Positions 1 to 8,197 of a DNA stretch of 64,000 bases are shown here, piece by piece. A program made the position numbers and the translations under genes. Below the pieces are notes generated by a model. That model had not been told where the DNA came from. It saw only the letters and a program-made list of their open reading frames with translations, and did no database searches. The stretch's first letter is position 1; the number at the start of each line of letters is the position of its first letter. Location of the stretch: NCBI RefSeq assembly GCF_040567655.1, contig NZ_JBEXAC010000001.1:3224001-3288000 (forward strand), read 5' to 3'. Source of the stretch: Chitinophaga sp. H8 (GTDB lineage Bacteria > Bacteroidota > Bacteroidia > Chitinophagales > Chitinophagaceae).

Positions 1-9
1 CTTCAGATC

Positions 10-300
10 ATGGGATTTGCATTCATTATTATCGTACGCATACTATTTGGTGTTTGTATGGTATTCATTATCGGGTACATTTTCGGTGGCTTCTCCAAAA
101 AACCAGGGTTGGCAAAAGGTGCAAGGGTGGCTGCCATATTAAGTATTGTGCTGTTCATCCTGGTCAACATCATGCTGATGCGTTTCGCGTTTAACCGGGC
201 TAACGGACAGCATGCATGGCCACATTGCAACGAGCCAGCCAAAACCACCCTATCCATGCCACATGGCGTGGATACGCCAGCAGGCAAAAAAATATTTTAG
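10..300 (+). CDS. small two-helix membrane protein, unknown function
   Basis: This 96-residue ORF has two strongly hydrophobic stretches, about residues 3-28 and 41-58, separated by a short glycine/lysine-rich loop, and then a polar tail. That pattern fits a small inner-membrane protein with two helices. I do not recognise the family. The frame stays open to the left edge of the window, so the ATG at position 10 is not certain and the gene could begin further upstream. It ends 58 bases before the tRNA-His gene. No function can be assigned. Confidence 0.5.
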   Translation: MGFAFIIIVRILFGVCMVFIIGYIFGGFSKKPGLAKGARVAAILSIVLFILVNIMLMRFAFNRANGQHAWPHCNEPAKTTLSMPHGVDTPAGKKIF

Positions 301-306
301 TTTTCA

Positions 307-339
307 TTTGGAAATTGAAAACAAATTATGCTATCTTTG
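307..339 (+). promoter_or_regulatory. Bacteroidota-type promoter for tRNA-His
   Basis: A -7 box TATCTTTG (332-339, consensus TAnnTTTG) lies 21 bp after a TTTG (307-310) that fits the -33 element. Transcription would start near 345, about 13 bases before the tRNA. Confidence 0.6.
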
Positions 340-357
340 CACTCCCAACAAACAAAC

Positions 358-432
358 GGTGGTTGTAGCTCAGTTGGTTAGAGCACTAGATTGTGGTTCT
401 AGGGGTCGGGGGTTCGAACCCCCTCATCCACC
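358..432 (+). tRNA. tRNA-His (anticodon GTG)
   Basis: A full cloverleaf can be drawn. The anticodon loop TTGTGGT sits on a CTAGA/TCTAG stem, the D stem is GCTC/GAGC, and the T loop TTCGAAC sits on a G-rich stem. The extra G at position -1 (base 358) faces discriminator C73 (base 432), the identity element specific to histidine tRNAs. The acceptor stem has one T-T mismatch at pair 5-68. CCA is not encoded. The gene is followed at once by a strong terminator. Confidence 0.95.
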
Positions 433-441
433 CGGAAAAGC

Positions 442-475
442 AAAAAAGGCGATTCAGAAATGAGTCGCCTTTTCT
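442..475 (+). terminator. rho-independent terminator after tRNA-His
   Basis: A 12-bp stem (444-455 with 462-473, one G-T pair) closes a 6-base loop; the arms are A-rich on the left and end in TTTT on the right. It ends the tRNA-His transcript. Confidence 0.8.
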
Positions 476-514
476 CATTATTTTCTTTGCAATTCGTTCA
501 AAACAAGGTTAAAG

Positions 515-1111
515 ATGTCTGTTTATTTCATTCCATTTATTTCTGCTTTTATAGGATGGATTACTAACTGGGTAGCTATAAAAATGTTGTTTCATCCCCG
601 GCAGCCATTGAAACTGGGATTTTTCACTTTACAGGGCATTTTTCCAAAACGGCAACAACAATTTGCAGAAAAATTAGGTAAGCTGGTGGCGTCAGAATTA
701 CTGTCTTTTGAGGATATCCGTCATAAATTAACGGATCCTGAAAAGATAAAGAACATCATGCCACTGGTGGAAGCCCACCTGCACAAATTCCTGAAAGAAA
801 AACTCCCCAAGGCCATGCCTATGCTCGCCATGTTTATTGGCGACAGCACCATCGCACAAATCAAAGGCGTATTAATGGAAGAACTGCATACCCTCTTTCC
901 TTTAATGATAGATCAATACCTGGATAATGTAAAAAGTGAACTGGATCTGGAGAAAATAGTAACGGATAAAGTAGCTTCCTTTTCTTCTGATAAACTGGAA
1001 GATATCCTGAATGGTATCATGTCCAGGGAATTCCGCTTTGTTGAAATCATTGGCGGTGTGCTGGGCTTCCTGATCGGTCTGCTGCAATTACTAATGACCC
1101 AACCTTTCTGA
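515..1111 (+). CDS. DUF445 family membrane protein
   Basis: The 198-residue product starts with a hydrophobic segment containing a GWITNWVAIKMLFHP stretch and a GIFPKRQQQFAEKLG stretch, which are the signature of the DUF445 family. A second hydrophobic helix, FVEIIGGVLGFLIGLLQLL, lies close to the C terminus, so both ends are probably in the membrane with a helical cytoplasmic or periplasmic middle part. The family has no established biochemical role. The protein is short compared with the roughly 400-residue proteobacterial members, but compact versions are common in Bacteroidota. It is a single-gene unit between two terminators. Confidence 0.85.
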   Translation: MSVYFIPFISAFIGWITNWVAIKMLFHPRQPLKLGFFTLQGIFPKRQQQFAEKLGKLVASELLSFEDIRHKLTDPEKIKNIMPLVEAHLHKFLKEKLPKAMPMLAMFIGDSTIAQIKGVLMEELHTLFPLMIDQYLDNVKSELDLEKIVTDKVASFSSDKLEDILNGIMSREFRFVEIIGGVLGFLIGLLQLLMTQPF

Positions 1112-1117
1112 TAGCAT

Positions 1118-1146
1118 GAGGGAGCCTTCGGGTTCCCTCTTCTTTA
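1118..1146 (+). terminator. rho-independent terminator with TTCG tetraloop
   Basis: Stem 118-126 pairs with 131-139 (counted from 1000; 9 bp, one G-T), closed by the extra-stable loop C(TTCG)G and followed by TTCTTT. It terminates the DUF445 gene. Confidence 0.75.
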
Positions 1147-1295
1147 TCCCCTCTGGGGGCTGCCCTTCTCCTCTGCAACCCATCTCCATGGCTTTGTTAA
1201 CTACTGTTAAGACCTTTTACCGCCCCTTTTTTTAATTTCCTGGGGGCAAAAAACCCACTCATCACAATAATAAACCATTCATACAGCTGACAAGC

Positions 1296-1303
1296 TAATT
1301 TTG
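1296..1303 (+). promoter_or_regulatory. -7 promoter box of the first TonB receptor gene
   Basis: TAATTTTG fits TAnnTTTG and lies 38 bp before the ATG at 1342. No good -33 TTG is visible at the expected distance, so the promoter may need an activator. Confidence 0.5.
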
Positions 1304-1341
1304 CTCCATCAACCCCTATCGGGAAGGAAAAATAAGTTACG

Positions 1342-3927
1342 ATGAAAAAATGGTACGCAGTTTTAGCGGGTTTCCTGCTCTGGCAGACAGCTGTTTTGGC
1401 CCAGGCCCCAGGTACTCCCGCTTCAGGCAACAGACCAGCACAAACCAATGGCGCCTCCGGACAGCGCCCGGCTATGCCGCAAATAGGCCGGCTTTATGGC
1501 AAACTGGTGGACGCACAGAGCGGTAAACCGGTAGAATACGCTTCCGTAGCCCTCCTCAAACAAAAAGATTCCAGCGTGGTAACCGGGATGCTCACTAAGC
1601 CCAATGGCGACTTCAGCCTGGAAAACCTTCCCTTTGGTGCATTTACCATGCGTATCAATTTCATGGGGTATACTACCGTCTACAAAAAGGTGACCATCAC
1701 TCCGCAAACAACAGATCAGGATCTGGGCAATATAAAACTAAAGGCTAATACCAAAGTATTGCAGGAGGTAGAAATTACCGGGCAAAAAAGCGCCTTTACC
1801 ATGGGCATCGATAAAAAAGTATTTAATGTAGACAGAAACCTGGTAAGCGTAGGGGGTACGGCTACTGACGTACTTAAAAGTGTGCCTGCTGTAAATGTGG
1901 ATATTGATGGGAATGTAACTGTACGCAATGCTTCTCCTAATATATTTGTAGATGGTAAACCTTCTACCCTCACCCTGGATCAGATCCCGGCAGATGCCAT
2001 TGAAAGCGTGGAACTGATTACCAACCCATCCGCCAAATATGATGCGGAAGGGATGTCCGGCATTCTGAACATCGTACTGAAAAAGAATAAAAAGGCGGGC
2101 ATCAACGGTATGGTAATGGCCGGTGTAGGTACAGGCGATAAATACAATGCCGGTGGTAACCTGAATGTACGCCAGGGCAAATTCAACGTTTTTGCCAACT
2201 ATAATATTAATGCCAACAGAACAGTGGGTGAGGGCACTACCCACCGTACCAATTTCGGCGGGTTTAATGGGACGCCCGGCGATACCAACTACCTGTTTCA
2301 GAACAGTGATAGCCGCAGCCAGCCCTTATTCCAGTTTGGAAGGTTTGGCCTGGATTATTACCTGGATAACCGGAATACCATCTCCATCTCGCAGAATATT
2401 GTTGCGGGCGATTTCAAAACTTCAGAGAACCTGCAAAGCATTTTCTCTAACAGTAACAAAGCAGTGACAGCAATGAACGACCGTATCAATCACAGTAATT
2501 TTAATTTCCGTAACTATACTACCCAGGTAGGCTTTAAGCATACTTATGCCAAACCTAACAAAGAATGGAGCGGAGACTTTAATTATAATCGCAGCTCAAA
2601 CGGCCGTGACGGAGACTTTAATACGCAAAGCCTCCTGCCGGATGGCACACCAAAGGGGCAACCGGTATTGCAAAACAATAACAGTGATGGCAAAAGTACC
2701 TTTATCACCATTCAAACAGATTATACCAATCCCATCGGTAAAAATGGTAAACTGGAACTGGGCGCCAAAGCTACCTTCCGTGATTACAGCAGCATCTACA
2801 AAGTATATAACCAGGATACGCTTACCGGAAAATATAATTTTGTAGACTCCCTTTCCAATGATTACAAATACAATGAACAGATCTATGCAGGATATGTGAA
2901 CTATGCCAATACAGTTGGCAACTTTGGTTACCAGGCAGGGTTAAGGGTGGAACAGTATGTATATGCCGGGGAGATTCCAAGTCAGCAAAAAAAGTACAGC
3001 CCCACCAAAGCAGCGCCAGGGTTCTTCCCCAGCCTGTATTTATCACAGAAGCTGAAGCATGACCAGGAACTGCAGTTAAACTATTCCCGCAGGGTAAACC
3101 GGCCTAATTTCTTCCAGTTAATCCCCTACCGGGATTATACAGATCCGCAGAACCAACGGGAAGGTAATCCTAATCTGAAGCCGGAATTTACCAACAGCCT
3201 GGAGTTTTCTTACGTTAAAAACTGGACCAATGTAAACTTCCTCGGTACCCTGTATTTCCGCAATACCAACAATATGATCTCCACCATCAGTACACCTATT
3301 GGTAAAGACACGCTGTTAACACAGTTTGTGAATGCCAATAAAAATAATTCCTATGGTGCAGAACTTACTGTAAAGAACCAGATCATAAAAGGCTGGGACC
3401 TGACTACCAACGTCAATCTCTACCAGAGTGAATTACAGGTACGTACCGCAAAAGAGAACTTCAACAATAAAGGATTCAGCTGGTTTGCCAAAATCAATTC
3501 CGAAACCAAGTTGCCGGCTAATTTTACCTTCCAGGTAAATGCTACCTACCAGGCTCCTACGATTGCGCTGCCTAATAACGGCGGTGGCCGGGGTGGTGGA
3601 TTCATGATGGTACCTGCTTCGGCACAGGGTATGATCAAAGGGTTCAGCAGTGTGGATGTGGCTGTCCGGAAAGACTTCCTGAAAAACAAAGCAGCCTCCC
3701 TTACGCTTAGCCTGTCGGATGTATTTAACACCCGGCAATATGAACTGGATCAGACCACGCCTTCTTTCTGGCAGGATTATATCCGGAAACGGGAATCACG
3801 TATCCTGAAATTACAGTTCAGCTACCGTTTTGGTAAGTTCGACTCACAATTATTCAAACGCAATAAAAACAAGAAACAAGATAACGACAGCAATATGCAA
3901 ATGGGAGATCCTGGTCAGGGTTTCTGA
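1342..3927 (+). CDS. TonB-dependent outer-membrane receptor, carboxypeptidase-regulatory-like N terminus
   Basis: The 861-residue protein begins with a signal peptide (MKKWYAVLAGFLLWQTAVLAQ). Residues of about 50-130 form a carboxypeptidase-regulatory-like beta sandwich (GKLVDAQSGKPVEYASVALL). A plug domain follows at about 150-255 (TDVLKSVPAVNVDIDGNV and a SGILNIVLKK motif), and the rest is a beta-barrel with many aromatic beta-strand repeats, including the family motif SRRVNRPNFFQLIPYRDYTDPQNQ cut here into its parts SRRVNRPNF and DPQN. Such proteins sit in the outer membrane; the ligand cannot be told from sequence. The C terminus adds a lysine/asparagine-rich tail after the last strand. 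It heads an operon with a paralogue that starts 32 bp after its stop. Confidence 0.88.
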   Translation: MKKWYAVLAGFLLWQTAVLAQAPGTPASGNRPAQTNGASGQRPAMPQIGRLYGKLVDAQSGKPVEYASVALLKQKDSSVVTGMLTKPNGDFSLENLPFGAFTMRINFMGYTTVYKKVTITPQTTDQDLGNIKLKANTKVLQEVEITGQKSAFTMGIDKKVFNVDRNLVSVGGTATDVLKSVPAVNVDIDGNVTVRNASPNIFVDGKPSTLTLDQIPADAIESVELITNPSAKYDAEGMSGILNIVLKKNKKAGINGMVMAGVGTGDKYNAGGNLNVRQGKFNVFANYNINANRTVGEGTTHRTNFGGFNGTPGDTNYLFQNSDSRSQPLFQFGRFGLDYYLDNRNTISISQNIVAGDFKTSENLQSIFSNSNKAVTAMNDRINHSNFNFRNYTTQVGFKHTYAKPNKEWSGDFNYNRSSNGRDGDFNTQSLLPDGTPKGQPVLQNNNSDGKSTFITIQTDYTNPIGKNGKLELGAKATFRDYSSIYKVYNQDTLTGKYNFVDSLSNDYKYNEQIYAGYVNYANTVGNFGYQAGLRVEQYVYAGEIPSQQKKYSPTKAAPGFFPSLYLSQKLKHDQELQLNYSRRVNRPNFFQLIPYRDYTDPQNQREGNPNLKPEFTNSLEFSYVKNWTNVNFLGTLYFRNTNNMISTISTPIGKDTLLTQFVNANKNNSYGAELTVKNQIIKGWDLTTNVNLYQSELQVRTAKENFNNKGFSWFAKINSETKLPANFTFQVNATYQAPTIALPNNGGGRGGGFMMVPASAQGMIKGFSSVDVAVRKDFLKNKAASLTLSLSDVFNTRQYELDQTTPSFWQDYIRKRESRILKLQFSYRFGKFDSQLFKRNKNKKQDNDSNMQMGDPGQGF

Positions 3928-3959
3928 TGACAACCAATATTTAAATCCTTATCCACGTA

Positions 3960-6473
3960 ATGCGCACTCATTTATTACTGCTATGGGCAGCAACATTTTT
4001 TACTGCCTCCGGCTATGCACAATCTACCGGTACCAAAAATGAAATACCTCCTGCTACAGGAGTGAAAATAGTGGGCAAGGTAGTGGAAGGCAATACTACT
4101 AAAGCGGTGGAATATGCTTCTGTAGTACTGTTGCGTGCAACAGACTCTGCGGTAATATCGGGTATGTATACACCGCCTGATGGCCACTTTACTTTTGATA
4201 AAATCGCACCTGGCCAGTATGTAGTGCGGGTTACTTTCATGGGATATGAGAAACTGGAAAAGGGGGTAAAAACAACGCCGGGCAAAAATACGGTAATCAT
4301 GGGTACCCTCCGGTTGCAAACCAGCGGACAAACCCTGGCTGCGGTAGAAATAAAAGGAGAAAAACCGGCATTCTCCATGCAGATAGACCGGCAGGTGTTT
4401 GATGCCGGTAGCATTTTAACAGCGGATGGCGGCACCGCTACTGATATATTGAAGAACGTTCCCAGCGTAGATGTGGATATCGATGATAATCTTACCATGC
4501 GCGGCAAATCCGTTACGGTATACGTGGATGGCAAACCCTCTCCTTTTGGTGACGCGAAAACAGCCCTGCAGATGATTCCGGCAGAAAGCGTAGACCGGGT
4601 GGAACTGATCGTAAATCCTTCTGCCAAATTTGAAGCCCAGGGGGGCGGTGGGATCATTAATATTGTGCTGAAAAAAGATAAGGCAATCGGATACAATGTA
4701 ATGCTGAATGCAGGGGTAGACTCCCGCGGACAACTAAACGGCAGCGCCAATGCCAGCCTGCGGCTCAGGAAATTCAACTTCTTTGGCAATCTCAATGGAC
4801 GCGATAATCACGCTGATGGCAGCGGATTCAGCAGAAGGCAGAACCTGGTCCCTGACCAAAGCGGCACTACCTTCTTTACACAACAAAGCGCCAATAATAA
4901 CAGCAGTAATGGTTATGGCGCCCGCCTGGGATTTGATTACTTTCTTGATGATCATAATACGTTTACCATTTCCCAGGGCATGAATAAAAACACCGGCGCC
5001 AGCGAGGACAATATCCTCCTGAACTACCTGGACCTGCACCAGTCGCCGTTAAGATCCGGAGCACGCAATAATAACAGCAGCAATAAAAACAGCCATCATA
5101 ATACCAACTTTAATTACAAACATACTTTTGACAAGCCCAACCAGGAGTTAACGGCATATGTGAGCTACAGTACCAACGGCAGCAATAGCAACAGCAACTA
5201 CCGCACCCAGTACCAAAAAGCCGGTGCTCCGGAACCCGACCTGCCGGGACTGCAACAGAACAAAAGCAATAATGAAAACCGTTTCTGGAACATACAATCA
5301 GATTATACTTCTCCCATAGGCCAGAAAGGTAAGCTCGAAGCGGGTGTAAAAGGTACCATGCGTATGATCGAAAACGATTACAACGCGATGGTATACGACT
5401 ACGATATAGCGTCTTACCAAAAAAGCAATCAGCTATCCAATACCTATAACTATGAAGAAGATATTTTTGGGGCTTACTTTAATTTTGCCAATGCTATCGG
5501 CAACCTCGGTTATCAGGTAGGCGCCCGCATGGAACAATCCTTCCTGAAAGGTTATTCCTTTACAAAAGATACAACAGTTGACAACCGTTTCTTTAATGTT
5601 TTTCCAAGCCTTTTCCTGAAGTATAATCTGCCTAAAGACAAAAACAAAAGCCTGGTCTTTAATTACTCTACCCGTATAGACCGCCCTAATTTTGATCAGC
5701 TGCTGCCTTACATCAATAATTCCGACCCGCAGAATATCCGGATAGGCAACCCGGAACTACAACCGTCCTTAACACATAAGTATGAAATGAACTATGCGGT
5801 TTATTTTCCGGCCAGCAACAATTTTATGAGTACCGGGGTATATTATTCACAAACCAATGACAACATAGAACGGATCAGTACCCTGGATACTATTACCGGT
5901 ATTACTACCACCCTGCCGCAAAACCTGAGTAAACATAAAGACATGGGAGGTAATTTCACCTACCGCCTGCGCCTTTACAAATGGTGGACCGTAACTACTA
6001 ATCTGAACCTGCAGTATACACAAATGAGCGGCAGTACCATTGCCAGCTTAAATAATGAAAATATCAGCTATGGGGTTAATGTGAATACCAATATCCGGCT
6101 GCCAGCAAAATTCAGTGTGCAGCTCAATGGAAAATACCGTTCTCCCCGGGTATTGCCGCAAGGTACCTTTAAAGCAATGAACGGCATCGATATGGGCATG
6201 CGGAAAGAGTTGCTCAAAAACAATGCACTCGCGATTTCCTTAAATGTATCCGATCTGCTTAATACACAGCAATTCAACTCACATTATGTAACCCCTAATT
6301 TTATACAGGATTACGACCGCAAGCGTATTACCCGCTTTGTAAGAGTAAACGTGCGTTACCGTTTTGGGAAAATGGACCCGAATCTTTTCCGGAAGAAAAA
6401 ACATCAAAAAGAAGAGGAAGAAGAAACGGAAAAAGAAAAAGAAGCCCCCAGATCCGGCAACGAAAGATTATAG
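3960..6473 (+). CDS. TonB-dependent outer-membrane receptor, paralogue of the preceding gene
   Basis: The 837-residue protein has the same order of parts as its upstream neighbour: signal peptide (MRTHLLLLWAATFFTASGYAQ), carboxypeptidase-regulatory-like domain at about 35-110, plug at about 125-240 (ATDILKNVPSVDVDIDDNL), then an outer-membrane barrel with the shared STRIDRPNFDQLLPY and DPQN motifs. The two genes are clearly a tandem duplication that has since diverged. It differs in its C-terminal tail, where a run of lysine and glutamate residues follows the last barrel strand; this charged tail would face the periplasm. It has no promoter of its own that I can see and is probably co-transcribed. 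The ligand is unknown. Confidence 0.87.
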   Translation: MRTHLLLLWAATFFTASGYAQSTGTKNEIPPATGVKIVGKVVEGNTTKAVEYASVVLLRATDSAVISGMYTPPDGHFTFDKIAPGQYVVRVTFMGYEKLEKGVKTTPGKNTVIMGTLRLQTSGQTLAAVEIKGEKPAFSMQIDRQVFDAGSILTADGGTATDILKNVPSVDVDIDDNLTMRGKSVTVYVDGKPSPFGDAKTALQMIPAESVDRVELIVNPSAKFEAQGGGGIINIVLKKDKAIGYNVMLNAGVDSRGQLNGSANASLRLRKFNFFGNLNGRDNHADGSGFSRRQNLVPDQSGTTFFTQQSANNNSSNGYGARLGFDYFLDDHNTFTISQGMNKNTGASEDNILLNYLDLHQSPLRSGARNNNSSNKNSHHNTNFNYKHTFDKPNQELTAYVSYSTNGSNSNSNYRTQYQKAGAPEPDLPGLQQNKSNNENRFWNIQSDYTSPIGQKGKLEAGVKGTMRMIENDYNAMVYDYDIASYQKSNQLSNTYNYEEDIFGAYFNFANAIGNLGYQVGARMEQSFLKGYSFTKDTTVDNRFFNVFPSLFLKYNLPKDKNKSLVFNYSTRIDRPNFDQLLPYINNSDPQNIRIGNPELQPSLTHKYEMNYAVYFPASNNFMSTGVYYSQTNDNIERISTLDTITGITTTLPQNLSKHKDMGGNFTYRLRLYKWWTVTTNLNLQYTQMSGSTIASLNNENISYGVNVNTNIRLPAKFSVQLNGKYRSPRVLPQGTFKAMNGIDMGMRKELLKNNALAISLNVSDLLNTQQFNSHYVTPNFIQDYDRKRITRFVRVNVRYRFGKMDPNLFRKKKHQKEEEEETEKEKEAPRSGNERL

Positions 6474-6529
6474 CACTGTGCCGGATCAAAACCATCCATG
6501 CCGCAGACTTCGCTGATAATCAATAAAAT

Positions 6530-7186
6530 CTATCCTTTTTTCCCTGCCAGCATTGGCACAAAGGAGAAGTTGTCGAAAAACTCCTGGTCAAATTCCGTTT
6601 CCCCCATACGGGTGATCCTGAGCATACGTTGTATGTCATGGCTACCTACGGGAATGACCATCTTTCCACCTATTTTCAGCTGGTGCAACAGTTTTTCAGG
6701 TATCTGCGGAGCTGCGGCAGTTACCAGTATTTTATCAAAAGGCGCATAAGTAGGAAGGCCCTCGTAACCATCTCCATAAAAGAACCGGAGATTGGGATAT
6801 TTGGTTTTAAACGGGAATTCTTTTACTGTTTCAAACAGTTTCTTCTGGCGCTCAATAGTATAGACACTTACTTTCAGCTCCGCCAGCACGCAAGCCTGGT
6901 AGGCGCTTCCGGTCCCTATTTCCAGTACTTTTTCGTACGGCCTTACTTCTAGTAATTGTGTCTGGTAGGCAACAGTGTAGGGCTGGGAAATGGTTTGCCC
7001 TTCTCCGATCGGGAATGCCCGGTCCTCATATGCAATGCCCTCAAAGGCTGTATCTAAAAAATAATGCCTTGGAATATTCCCAATTGCCTGCAACACATTT
7101 TCATCCGTAATTCCTTTCTGCCGGATACTATCTACCAACTGTTTACGTAATCCTTTTTGCTTATAAGTATCATCATACCGCCTCAT
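6530..7186 (-). CDS. pcm: protein-L-isoaspartate O-methyltransferase
   Basis: The enzyme methylates L-isoaspartyl residues in aged proteins using S-adenosylmethionine, so that they can return to normal aspartate. The 218-residue product shows the family hallmarks: DRAFPIGEGQTISQPYTVA near the N terminus, the SAM-binding motif VLEIGTGSAYQACVLA, the acidic loop of motif II (YTIERQ), and the substrate-loop motif ILVTAAAPQIPE. I place the start at the ATG at 7186 (MRRYDD) because a -7 promoter box lies only 6 bp upstream; the longer frame from 7213 would begin upstream of the transcript start. It converges on the second TonB receptor gene with 56 bp between stops. Confidence 0.93.
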   Translation of the reverse strand: MRRYDDTYKQKGLRKQLVDSIRQKGITDENVLQAIGNIPRHYFLDTAFEGIAYEDRAFPIGEGQTISQPYTVAYQTQLLEVRPYEKVLEIGTGSAYQACVLAELKVSVYTIERQKKLFETVKEFPFKTKYPNLRFFYGDGYEGLPTYAPFDKILVTAAAPQIPEKLLHQLKIGGKMVIPVGSHDIQRMLRITRMGETEFDQEFFDNFSFVPMLAGKKG

Positions 7187-7191
7187 ATTCA

Positions 7192-7199
7192 CAAAATTA
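7192..7199 (-). promoter_or_regulatory. -7 promoter box of pcm
   Basis: On the minus strand TAATTTTG fits TAnnTTTG. Its distance to the ATG (bases 7186-7184) puts the transcript start at or next to the A of the start codon, so the mRNA may be leaderless. Confidence 0.55.
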
Positions 7200-7211
7200 A
7201 CCTTTACCGGC

Positions 7212-7235
7212 AATATTCCATGGATGTGGAATATT
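7212..7235. promoter_or_regulatory. perfect 9-bp inverted repeat in the pcm upstream region
   Basis: AATATTCCA (7212-7220) and TGGAATATT (7227-7235) are perfect inverted copies around a 6-base spacer. The site covers the expected -33 region of the pcm promoter, so a dimeric regulator could bind here. No binding protein can be named. Confidence 0.35.
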
Positions 7236-7337
7236 TCATTTATTCACAAAAACAGGTAAAGCAGCAAGTATAAGGGGTAAAATAGCTTTTATCCTCAGAC
7301 TTACTGCTTTAAACGTTGGCGCTTCAACGCTGTGCTA

Positions 7338-7958
7338 CTATTTATCGGCCTTGATCTTTAATATAATATCCACATTCGGGAAAACATACAATCCACCAGC
7401 AGGGTCTGAAAAGCTATTCATTCCCCATTTGGTGCGGTCTATTTTAAAAGTGGCTTCTGCCAGCAGGGAGGTACCTGTTACATTTACTTTGGCAGGGAAG
7501 CTGATAGCCAGTGTTTTCCCCAACATTGTAAAATTCCCTTTTATGATGCAGTTCGCCCCTGCTATCGCTCCTTCAGTACCTCCCTCATAGGGGGCCTGGG
7601 AGGTGATAGTGAAAGTGGCCGTGGGGTGCAGGGCTACATTAAAAAACGCGTCTGATTGCAGGTGATCCAGCAGTTCGTCCCGGCCCTCTTCTACCGAAAG
7701 ATCAAAATCCTGAATGGTGGTAATATCTACTGTAAACGTTCCACCGGCTATTTTACCCTGTTGTACCGTTATATCAGCCGGGGCTACCGTAAAGGCGCCG
7801 TGATGGCCTCCCCCATTCTTATACCCTTTCCATTCCAGTTTACTGTCTGCCGCCACTATCCCATATTTACCTGTTATTTCAGGTGGGGTGTCCTTTTTCT
7901 TGCAACTGGAGGCAAACACAAGGGCTACTAACATGAATGAGCAATACATTTTTTTCAT
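7338..7958 (-). CDS. YceI-family lipoprotein
   Basis: YceI proteins are lipocalin-like barrels that bind isoprenoid or other amphiphilic molecules in the cell envelope. The 206-residue product has a lipoprotein signal (MKKMYCSFMLVALVFASSC, acylated Cys19) followed by KKKD. The YceI fold is shown by DSKLEWKGYKNGGGHHGAFTV, the long beta-rich middle, and the end DRTKWGMNSFSDPAGG. A longer frame runs up to 8084, but the promoter box at 7991-7998 lies inside it and AGGA sits a few bases before the ATG at 7958, so the shorter start is preferred. It is a single-gene unit, divergent from the phospho-sugar mutase. Confidence 0.88.
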   Translation of the reverse strand: MKKMYCSFMLVALVFASSCKKKDTPPEITGKYGIVAADSKLEWKGYKNGGGHHGAFTVAPADITVQQGKIAGGTFTVDITTIQDFDLSVEEGRDELLDHLQSDAFFNVALHPTATFTITSQAPYEGGTEGAIAGANCIIKGNFTMLGKTLAISFPAKVNVTGTSLLAEATFKIDRTKWGMNSFSDPAGGLYVFPNVDIILKIKADK

Positions 7959-7990
7959 TTTCCTATAATTTTTTAGTTTAAAAACGTGTG

Positions 7991-7998
7991 CAAAAGTA
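7991..7998 (-). promoter_or_regulatory. -7 promoter box of the YceI gene
   Basis: Minus-strand TACTTTTG matches TAnnTTTG and lies 32 bp before the ATG at 7958. Confidence 0.5.
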
Positions 7999-8197
7999 AG
8001 CGGTGACAGCAAGGCATCCTTCTGGGGGAGTACGGCTTTACAAAAACCAGTGTTTGTACTTAGCTGGCTACTTATTTCGCACATTCACATTTTTATTTTT
8101 ACTTTACAGCTATATTATAATGGGCTTCCTCCCCTTTAAATGTTAATTTCAGGAGGGTATACGATTTAAAAACACCTTTGTTATAAACCAAAAGAAG

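Noticed and set aside
4013..4795. 260-residue minus-strand ORF in the second TonB receptor gene
   Set aside because: It mirrors the plug-coding region of a clear receptor gene; the same shadow pattern is seen opposite the first receptor.
7338..8084. Longer YceI frame beginning at 8084
   Set aside because: It would put 42 non-signal residues before a clear lipoprotein signal and would run across a promoter box.
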